DNA of 18,340 bases from an uncultured Collinsella sp. (GTDB taxonomy: Bacteria > Actinomycetota > Coriobacteriia > Coriobacteriales > Coriobacteriaceae): positions 1-18,340 of the forward strand of contig URAQ01000007.1 in NCBI GenBank assembly GCA_900545875.1, read 5' to 3'. The notes under the pieces were generated by a model. It was not told the DNA's origin and made no database searches. It worked only from the letters and a program-made list of their open reading frames with translations. A program made the position numbers and the translations under genes. Of this stretch, positions 1 through 5,531 are shown in pieces (within the stretch, counting starts at the first letter, position 1; every line of letters starts with the position of its first letter).

Positions 1-239
1 GTCATGGCCCACGCGGCGCCGCCAATCACCATGCAGCGGCGCACGATCTCAAATCGATCGATCAGCAAAAAGCCGGCAAGCAGCACCGTCAAGATTCCGG
101 CGATGTTGTCGATGCCAATCAGCAGCAGGCTCAGCAAAAAGAGCAGCACCGTTGCAAGCGCGCGGTTGTCGACGACCGACCTCACGTATTCAAAGAGCCG
201 ATCGGGTACCTCGAATGCCTGCCTATCGTCTTTTGTCAT
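1..239 (-). CDS. N-terminal part of a membrane protein, probable sensor histidine kinase (runs off the window)
   Basis: The reading frame opens with ATG at 239 behind a purine-rich ribosome site (GGGGAAGTGG) and stays open to the window edge, giving 79 residues. It starts MTKDDRQAFEVPDRLFEYV, followed by two hydrophobic stretches at about residues 28-43 and 46-61 (ATVLLFLLSLLLIGI, then AGILTVLLAGFLLI), which read as membrane helices, and then a short basic segment. It begins 25 bp after the stop of the response regulator, the usual position of the partner kinase. No HisKA or ATPase domain lies inside the window, so the kinase call is an inference from gene order and topology. It could be another membrane protein of the same operon. 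Confidence 0.6.
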   Translation of the reverse strand, partial: MTKDDRQAFEVPDRLFEYVRSVVDNRALATVLLFLLSLLLIGIDNIAGILTVLLAGFLLIDRFEIVRRCMVIGGAAWAM

Positions 240-264
240 ATCCACTTCCCCACCATCAAAGGCG

Positions 265-960
265 CTATTCGATGATGTAGCCGACGCCCCAGACGTTTTT
301 GATAAAGCGTGGCTTTTGTGCGTCGTCGCCGATTTTTTCGCGCAAGTGGCGAATGTGCACCATCACCGTATTGTTGGAGCCGGGCATAAAATCCTCGCTC
401 CACACCGCGCGGAACAGGTCCTCCACGGCCACCACGCTGCCGCGATGCTCGACCAGATACAGCAAAATTGAATACTCGGTGGGTGTGAGGCGTACCGGTG
501 CACCGTCCACCGTCACGGAACGAGCGTCGCGGTTGATCTCCAAGCCGTCGAGCTGAATGGTCGGCGACTCGGCCGCCTGTGCACGGCTACCGTAGCTGGT
601 GTAGCGGCGAAGCTGAGCGTGCACGCGCGCGATGAGCTCCAGCGGACGGAACGGCTTAACCACGTAATCGTCCGCGCCAAGCGAAAGGCCCCCGATCTTG
701 TCTTGCTGGGCATCGCGCGCCGTCAGCATGATCACGGGATAGGTATGGCTGGAACGGATCGTACGCAGCAGCTCAAACCCATCGATATCGGGCAGCATGA
801 CATCTAGCAGCGCCAAATCGAACTCCTGCTCCAAAATCGCCTTGGCAGCATCGGCCCCGCTATAGGCAATCTGGACATCAAAGCCCTCTTTTGTAAGGTA
901 GATGCCAACCAAGTCGGCGATGGCCTTTTCGTCATCAACTACCAGTATGCGCTCGTTCAT
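265..960 (-). CDS. OmpR/VanR-type two-component response regulator
   Basis: A 231-residue DNA-binding response regulator. The receiver domain covers about residues 3-115, with the acidic pair D9-D10, phosphoacceptor D53 (in LALLDVMLPDIDG), T80 and the invariant K102 (YVVKPF). A winged-helix output domain (Trans_reg_C) covers about 130-231, including LTPTEYSILLYLVEH and the C-terminal VWGVGYII. Length and domain order are normal for the OmpR family. The start ATG at 960 sits behind GAGAGGAG. The downstream gene is a probable sensor kinase, and the divergent neighbour is a DD-carboxypeptidase. A VanR/VanS-like role in sensing the cell envelope is plausible but is inferred only from this neighbour. 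A possible -10 (CATAAT at 986-981, read on the minus strand) lies just upstream, without a good -35. Confidence 0.93.
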   Translation of the reverse strand: MNERILVVDDEKAIADLVGIYLTKEGFDVQIAYSGADAAKAILEQEFDLALLDVMLPDIDGFELLRTIRSSHTYPVIMLTARDAQQDKIGGLSLGADDYVVKPFRPLELIARVHAQLRRYTSYGSRAQAAESPTIQLDGLEINRDARSVTVDGAPVRLTPTEYSILLYLVEHRGSVVAVEDLFRAVWSEDFMPGSNNTVMVHIRHLREKIGDDAQKPRFIKNVWGVGYIIE

Positions 961-1025
961 GCGTGCTCCTCTCGCGCTCCATTATGCCTGAGGCGACGCA
1001 CGCCACACACAACAAGCGTGGGTGA

Positions 1026-1041
1026 TTAAGTCGGTCTTAAG
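1026..1041. promoter_or_regulatory. possible response-regulator binding site in the divergent intergenic region
   Basis: TTAAG occurs at 1026-1030 and again at 1037-1041, in the same direction and 11 bp apart, one helical turn. OmpR/PhoB-type regulators often bind short direct repeats with this spacing. The site lies between the divergent regulator and carboxypeptidase genes. The motif is short, so chance is possible. Confidence 0.2.
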
Positions 1042-1112
1042 CACCCTTGTGCCCGTTCGAACGCGGATGTGGGCCACGCACGCACGCGATGATCGCCGAC
1101 GCCGGCAAACGA

Positions 1113-1118
1113 TATACT
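1113..1118 (+). promoter_or_regulatory. candidate -10 element for the DD-carboxypeptidase gene
   Basis: TATACT lies 40 bases before the chosen GTG start. No convincing -35 hexamer is seen at the expected distance, so this is only a candidate. If correct, it places the transcript start downstream of the ATGs at 1047 and 1089 and supports the GTG start at 1158. Confidence 0.35.
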
Positions 1119-1157
1119 CTAGTTTCAGAAGAGATCATCCCGTCGAAAGCGAAATCT

Positions 1158-2498
1158 GTGAAGTCCCTCACCTCTTTTGCAAAGCGCTCAGCCCAGCTTG
1201 CCGCCGGCTTTGTCTGCGCTATCGCCCTTGCCGCTGGCGCGCCCACCGTCGCCGGCGCCCAAGTGCTCACGACCGACAATGTTTGCGGCAAAACCGCCGA
1301 TGCGCGCGGCATCACGGCCGAAAACCTGCCCGATATCGATGCGACCAATGCCCTCGTCATGGGCAAAGACGGTACCGTCTACTATGGGCGCGGCGCCGAT
1401 GAGCAGGTCAAAATCGCCTCGATCACCAAGGTCATGACCGCAATCCTAACCGTCGAGAATTGCAAGATGGACGAGAAGGTCACGGTGAGCAACGCCGCAG
1501 CCACCGTGGGTAATTCGACCGCCGGCTTGCTCGAAGGCGACGAGCTTACCGTGGAGCAGGCACTACGCGGTCTGATGATTCCCTCGGGCAACGACGCCGC
1601 CATCGTGCTCGCCGAATATGTGGGCAAGAAGATCGACCCCAAGACCAAAGACGCCGAGGCCACATTTGTGAAGGCCATGAACGAGCGCGCTAAGAAGCTC
1701 GGCTGTACCGGTACGCTTTTTGAAAACCCGCATGGTCTGGACTTTGATGAGTGGGCTGGCAATATGCACTCAACCGCACACGACGTAGCGCTGATGATGC
1801 AGGAGGCCATGAAAAACGACACGATCCGCGAGGTCGTAGCGAGCGAGGATTCCTGGATCGAGGTCACGGGCGCCGACGGCACCGACCATTCGCATTCCAT
1901 GGACACGCATAACTATTTGCTGGGCCAAGATGGCAACATCGGCGGCAAGACCGGCACCACCGACGACGCGGGCTATTGCTTTACGAGCGCCTACAACCGC
2001 GACGGCGACGAGATCTACACCGTCGTTTTGAACTCCACCACCACCGACCAGCGCTTTACCGATACCGCAACCCTTGCCAATTGGTACTACGGCCACAAGG
2101 TCACGGTCGCGATCGCCAACACGCAGGAAAAGACCGCCAACGGCAACCCGCTTATGGCGCGCATTGGTCAAACCGACTGGACGGATAAGACGATCGACGC
2201 CACGCTCGCCGATCCCACAGCGCAAGCGACCGTGTTTTCCCTTGCCGGCGAGGTGACCGAAAAGGTTAGCTACGACGATCTTTCGGGCACGGTGCATGTG
2301 GGCGACAAGGTGGGCAGCGTTACACTCAAGCAGGACGGCACCAAGATCGCCGTCATGGACCTGGTTGCCGACGAGGAAGGCGCAGGGCCGAATCCCATTG
2401 AATGGCTACTCGTGAAGCTCGATCGCTTGGGCCGTCGCATCGACAACCGCCCACTTGCGGCAGAGAGCGAGACCGTAGCCAAGGCTCCTGAGATGTAG
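1158..2498 (+). CDS. D-alanyl-D-alanine carboxypeptidase (serine-type, peptidase S11, DacA-like)
   Basis: A secreted low-molecular-weight penicillin-binding protein that removes the terminal D-Ala from peptidoglycan stem peptides. All three active-site motifs are present: SxxK as SITK (88-91), SxN as SGN (143-145) and KTG (264-266). The GTG start at 1158 gives 446 residues and places a classical signal peptide at the N-terminus (MKSLTSFAKR, then a hydrophobic core, with probable cleavage after AGA near residue 34). In-frame ATGs at 1047 and 1089 would put about 37 or 23 extra residues before the signal and are less likely. The C-terminal end has an amphipathic stretch (EWLLVKLDRLGRRID) that may touch the membrane, as in PBP5. 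It diverges from a VanR-like regulator and ends in a strong terminator. Confidence 0.9.
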   Translation: MKSLTSFAKRSAQLAAGFVCAIALAAGAPTVAGAQVLTTDNVCGKTADARGITAENLPDIDATNALVMGKDGTVYYGRGADEQVKIASITKVMTAILTVENCKMDEKVTVSNAAATVGNSTAGLLEGDELTVEQALRGLMIPSGNDAAIVLAEYVGKKIDPKTKDAEATFVKAMNERAKKLGCTGTLFENPHGLDFDEWAGNMHSTAHDVALMMQEAMKNDTIREVVASEDSWIEVTGADGTDHSHSMDTHNYLLGQDGNIGGKTGTTDDAGYCFTSAYNRDGDEIYTVVLNSTTTDQRFTDTATLANWYYGHKVTVAIANTQEKTANGNPLMARIGQTDWTDKTIDATLADPTAQATVFSLAGEVTEKVSYDDLSGTVHVGDKVGSVTLKQDGTKIAVMDLVADEEGAGPNPIEWLLVKLDRLGRRIDNRPLAAESETVAKAPEM

Positions 2499-2527
2499 GG
2501 CTGGGGGAACATTACATTTGAGATTGG

Positions 2528-2555
2528 AGAGGCGTCCAACGGGCGCCTCTTTTTG
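2528..2555 (+). terminator. rho-independent terminator of the DD-carboxypeptidase gene
   Basis: The stem is AGAGGCG (2528-2534) paired with CGCCTCT (2544-2550), with a 9-base loop and a following T run, starting 30 bases after the stop codon. Confidence 0.85.
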
Positions 2556-2658
2556 AATACCTCTTAAACGGGATGCGTCAGAATCACCAAAGCGACATTG
2601 CCAGCCGTTTACCTTCGCTGTGTCTTTTCGGACCTTGAAAACGGGTCCACCGGGCATG

Positions 2659-3810
2659 CTAGTAGATCCTTTCGACCTCCTTGGTCAAGGCCCTGAAAAG
2701 ATCCCCAGCTGAGGGGTCTGCCCCAGGACACAGCGATTGCCAGGCACCCGTTTCTCCGATGGTGCCCGCACTCGTCATAACAAGATCGTCGCTCCGCCTG
2801 CGAATGGAGACACTAACGGAGCGGCCATTATGGAACCCATGGATATCGACTTTATTTATGCGCCCATCAGCTAGATAACTAATCATGACATTGATGCTGT
2901 CACCATACTCCGGCAATTCGAAGCCGTGGGAATCCATCAATAGCTTCACGTCCTGATGGTAGATGCGGGCCTCGACGACATTCTTGGGCATCTTCCCCGT
3001 CTTTGTTGGAGAGCAAAAGCTGATGCTTGGCTCCTCTTCGCTCATGCCTCGGTCAAACCTAAGCATGCACGGGCATACCGACTCAATGGTTCGCAAGGCG
3101 TCCGCCGCGACCTTTTCCTCGGTAAACATCTCCACGTCGATGCCGTTTTCTTCCATATAGGCACGGTTTTTACGTTGAAGCTCTAGCCGAGCCGCAGCCT
3201 CCCCATCTCCACGCTGTTCCCAATTTCCGGAGTCGGCGACATTTCGATCGAATGTAGAATCAACGGAACATGGCGCTTGCTGTTGAGTCTGATCACTGTC
3301 GCCGAGACGCCTTAGCTCGGAGCGTCTCATCAGTAGTGTCACAATATCAAACAGCCAACCAAATCCAAAAAGGCCAAAGGTAAAGAGATATAGAAAGAAG
3401 CTACCCCACATCCGTGCATACGCCCTATGAGCGCCCGACCACCCAAGAAGGAAGCATAGCAAAAGCGCCTTGTTTGCCCTGTCAACCGACGTAATCTCTC
3501 GAGTGAGAGATTTCTGTTCAGGCTTCGCCAAAGGTGTAATTTCATGCGATGAAACAGTAATTGAGGACGTCCTTGACGCCGAGCTCCGAGCGCCTGATTT
3601 AGCAACGGCGCGAGCGACATCCCCAACTCCGACGGTCGTTCTGCTGTATACGGCATTGTAAGCAGCCTTCTTCGGATTTTTGATCCACCCCATGCCCTTC
3701 TTACCATAGCCGGGGATTATCGCCCGCTTTACCGCGCGCTTCGCTCTGCCGGTCGTTCTTGCCTTGAGTGATGTCTTTAGATTCGGCTTACGCAGCCCGA
3801 CCTTTACCAT
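2659..3810 (-). CDS. TM2-domain membrane protein with a basic N-terminal segment
   Basis: 383 residues from the ATG at 3810, which has a good ribosome site (GGATGGAG). A longer in-frame opening to 3879 lacks such support. Residues 1-60 are very basic (RKPNLKTSLKARTTGRAKRAVKRA, then PGYGKKGMGWIKNPKKAAYN), suggesting contact with nucleic acid or anionic lipid. Residues about 60-110 are Ser/Thr-rich linker. Residues about 113-165 form a TM2 domain: two hydrophobic helices with GWSGAHRAY between them and a DIVTLL end. A soluble tail (166-383) contains a Glu/Arg-rich helical stretch at about 200-245 and a mixed alpha/beta part with no recognised family. TM2 proteins have no single known function. 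The gene stands alone, downstream of tRNA-Ser, and looks less GC-rich than the housekeeping genes, so recent acquisition is possible. Confidence 0.75.
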   Translation of the reverse strand: MVKVGLRKPNLKTSLKARTTGRAKRAVKRAIIPGYGKKGMGWIKNPKKAAYNAVYSRTTVGVGDVARAVAKSGARSSASRTSSITVSSHEITPLAKPEQKSLTREITSVDRANKALLLCFLLGWSGAHRAYARMWGSFFLYLFTFGLFGFGWLFDIVTLLMRRSELRRLGDSDQTQQQAPCSVDSTFDRNVADSGNWEQRGDGEAAARLELQRKNRAYMEENGIDVEMFTEEKVAADALRTIESVCPCMLRFDRGMSEEEPSISFCSPTKTGKMPKNVVEARIYHQDVKLLMDSHGFELPEYGDSINVMISYLADGRINKVDIHGFHNGRSVSVSIRRRSDDLVMTSAGTIGETGAWQSLCPGADPSAGDLFRALTKEVERIY

Positions 3811-3917
3811 ATTTCTACTCCATCCCCTCGGAACCCCACACCGGGGTGCACGAGCACGCCTGGGTCTCCCCGTTTTCAAGCGCCCCGTGTTTGCCTAATG
3901 TTCACGCCCTTTCGGAC

Positions 3918-3935
3918 TCTAATCCCCAGCTGCCA
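3918..3935 (+). repeat. degenerate inverted copy of the tRNA-Ser 3' end
   Basis: The plus strand here reads TCTAATCCCCAGCTGCCA. The tRNA-Ser (minus strand) 3' end reads TCGAATCCCCAGCT, then CTCC, then GCCA. The two match over 17 of 18 bases if four bases are dropped, with 11 bases (AATCCCCAGCT) identical without a break. The copy is in the opposite orientation to the tRNA, just beyond the tRNA terminator. Confidence 0.5.
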
Positions 3936-3944
3936 TTCTTGATA

Positions 3945-3974
3945 ATAAAAAAGGGCCCCAAATGGGACCCTTCT
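3945..3974 (-). terminator. terminator of tRNA-Ser
   Basis: Read on the minus strand, AAGGGTCCC pairs with GGGGCCCTT (one G-U wobble) around a short ATTT loop and is followed by a T run. It lies about 13 bases after the tRNA 3' end. Confidence 0.8.
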
Positions 3975-3986
3975 TCAAAGTCATAC

Positions 3987-4077
3987 TGGCGGAGAGCTGG
4001 GGATTCGAACCCCAGATGCCCTTTTGGGGCATACTCGCTTAGCAGGCGAGCACCTTCGGCCTCTCGGTCAGCTCTCC
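3987..4077 (-). tRNA. tRNA-Ser(GCT)
   Basis: Acceptor arms GGAGAGC and GCTCTCC pair fully, with discriminator G and an encoded CCA. The anticodon loop is CTGCTAA between CTCGC and GCGAG, giving anticodon GCT (reads AGC and AGU). The variable arm is long, with a GCCCC/GGGGC-type stem as expected for class II tRNA-Ser. The T arm is TGGGG-TTCGAAT-CCCCA. The coordinates include CCA. Confidence 0.96.
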
Positions 4078-4091
4078 GTAACAGCCGTTCT

Positions 4092-4120
4092 ATAGTAACC
4101 AAACAGCCGAAGTTGGGCAA
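4092..4120 (-). promoter_or_regulatory. promoter of tRNA-Ser
   Basis: On the minus strand TTGCCC (4120-4115) and TACTAT (4097-4092) are separated by exactly 17 bases, and the -10 ends 14 bases before the tRNA 5' end. Confidence 0.65.
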
Positions 4121-4182
4121 GGGGAATTTTGAGGCGTTTCCTCTTTTACCTCTCTTTTACCAGTAAACGTCTCAGTCAATCA

Positions 4183-4237
4183 TCTCAACCTGCAACATCT
4201 GCAGGCCGTAATCCCCTCCAGATGTTACAGGTTGAGA
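4183..4237. repeat. near-perfect 19-bp inverted repeat with a 17-bp spacer
   Basis: The left arm TCTCAACCTGCAACATCTG (4183-4201) matches the reverse complement of the right arm CAGATGTTACAGGTTGAGA (4219-4237) at 18 of 19 positions. It lies between tRNA-Ser and the ATPase stop codon at 4287. No T run follows on either strand, so it is not an ordinary terminator. Reading inward from the right, the end begins TGTCTCAACC. A TG start is common at insertion-sequence ends, so a remnant of two transposon ends is possible; an operator or RNA stem is also possible. Confidence 0.85.
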
Positions 4238-4286
4238 CAAAGATACAAGGACGGCCCCAGCGACAGCGCGGACAGCCCATTCTTTA

Positions 4287-5369
4287 TTAGTCCTCTCGAA
4301 CGGTCTCCAACAGATAATCGCGCATGTACGGAATTGCAAACGAAACACAGCCATAGCCCGCGGGCTCAATCAACCCCGCATCGATCAGACGCTTGCGATA
4401 TGACCCAACTTTGTTCGCCGACAAACCCATCTTCTTGGCGATATCGCCGTTGGCGATATCGACGCCCTCGCATTGAGCCATCGCCGCGAGATACTGAAAC
4501 TGCCGTTCCGACACCCTGCGCAGCGCTGGGGCAATCACCATAGCATTAAAGCTATCAAGAGCCGCCTGGATACCCTTACGAGCCGCCTCTTCGCTCACGC
4601 TCTCCGCCCCACTGCGCGCAGCAACCTGCCAAGCGTAATATCCGACCAGCTGGACCATAAAGGGATAGCCTGCCGAAGCTTTTGTTAATAGCTCAGCGGC
4701 ACCTTTGTCGAGCTCCTTGCCCGCTCGTCTCATCGTATCCTCAAACGATCCGCCAACTTCAAAATCGGAAAGCCGAGTAAGTTCAACATGTTTGGCTCGC
4801 TGAAGGAACGTCAACGTATCATCCACCACCACGCCATCTACCGATGTCGGCAGCCCGGCGAAAGCGAAAGCGACATTCGCTCCTTGGCGGATCAAGAGCT
4901 GCATCTCATTGCCTAGCTCGCGCATTTCCTCAGTTGAGGCATCCTGGATCTCGTCGAGCGTAATGAGCAGACCACCGCGCTTCGCGGCATCGTACATCGC
5001 CTCGCCCAGATGAGAGGCCGACTTCGACATCTCCATGGAGCCAAGGCTGACCCCTAAAATCGATGGGGAAATCGAGATTGATTCAAGACGAACGTTTCGC
5101 TGCAGAGCCTCGAGGATTCTATTGCAAAAACCAGCATTGGAGGCAACGTCAACGACCTCGAATCCTTTTTTGCGTGCAAGGTCACCCAATGCATTAAGGA
5201 GCACCGTTTTACCTGTGCCTCGGACGCCCGAGATGCGCATGAGTCGATCGGGGGCACCAGGACCATTCTCAAGAGCCTCGGCAAAGTCATCCAAAACAGT
5301 GTCCCGTCCGATAAGCTCAGGCGGATTCATGCCCGCCGTTGGCTTAAAGGGGTTAACAGTTTTCGTCAT
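4287..5369 (-). CDS. Orc1/Cdc6-like AAA+ ATPase with C-terminal winged helix
   Basis: 360 residues. The start ATG at 5369 lies behind GAGGAGG; a TTG 36 bases upstream falls inside the tandem repeat and is less likely. Walker A is GVRGTGKT (48-55), Walker B is LLITLDE (134-140), and FAFAGLP (168-174) sits where sensor 1 is expected. The lid-like region carries GYPFMVQLVGYYAW (234-247). The C-terminal 80 residues hold a winged helix (about 287-350, with DIAKKMGLSANKVGSYRKRL as the likely recognition part). This family (ATPase domain 2 / Orc1-like) is widespread in Actinobacteria, commonly with the N-terminal motif NPF.P..G..PP..IGRD seen here, and its function is unknown. The gene stands alone, with tandem repeats upstream and an inverted repeat downstream. 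Binding of its own winged helix to the upstream repeats is a reasonable guess but is not shown. Confidence 0.85.
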   Translation of the reverse strand: MTKTVNPFKPTAGMNPPELIGRDTVLDDFAEALENGPGAPDRLMRISGVRGTGKTVLLNALGDLARKKGFEVVDVASNAGFCNRILEALQRNVRLESISISPSILGVSLGSMEMSKSASHLGEAMYDAAKRGGLLITLDEIQDASTEEMRELGNEMQLLIRQGANVAFAFAGLPTSVDGVVVDDTLTFLQRAKHVELTRLSDFEVGGSFEDTMRRAGKELDKGAAELLTKASAGYPFMVQLVGYYAWQVAARSGAESVSEEAARKGIQAALDSFNAMVIAPALRRVSERQFQYLAAMAQCEGVDIANGDIAKKMGLSANKVGSYRKRLIDAGLIEPAGYGCVSFAIPYMRDYLLETVRED

Positions 5370-5388
5370 TCTGCCCTCCTCTACTAGT

Positions 5389-5444
5389 TTTAACAACTTT
5401 AACAAAGTTTAGCAACTTTAGCAGAGTTTAACAGTTTTAGCAGG
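5389..5444. repeat. iteron-like tandem repeat upstream of the AAA+ ATPase (three 19-bp copies, each of two half-units)
   Basis: The plus strand carries six consecutive half-units: TTTAACAAC (5389), TTTAACAAAG (5398), TTTAGCAAC (5408), TTTAGCAGAG (5417), TTTAACAGT (5427) and TTTAGCAGG (5436). Lengths alternate 9 and 10, so the period is 19 bp, with starts at 5389, 5408 and 5427. The array lies 20 bp before the ATPase start codon. A further match, GTTAACAGTTTT (5352-5363), lies inside codons 3-6 of the gene. Likely an operator or iteron array for a DNA-binding protein. Confidence 0.85.
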
Positions 5445-5531
5445 CTCGGCGGCTTTATGCCTTACCGATCCTACCGGGTCCTCCCGCCCGCGCCGATACA
5501 AATAGCGCGGTGCGGCCCCTCTATATCGCCC

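Noticed and set aside
2406..2657. Minus-strand frame of 83 codons
   Set aside because: It crosses the carboxypeptidase 3' end and its terminator, and has no motif or ribosome site.
5389..5444. CRISPR array
   Set aside because: Units are contiguous 9-10 bp with no spacers, so this is a tandem repeat.
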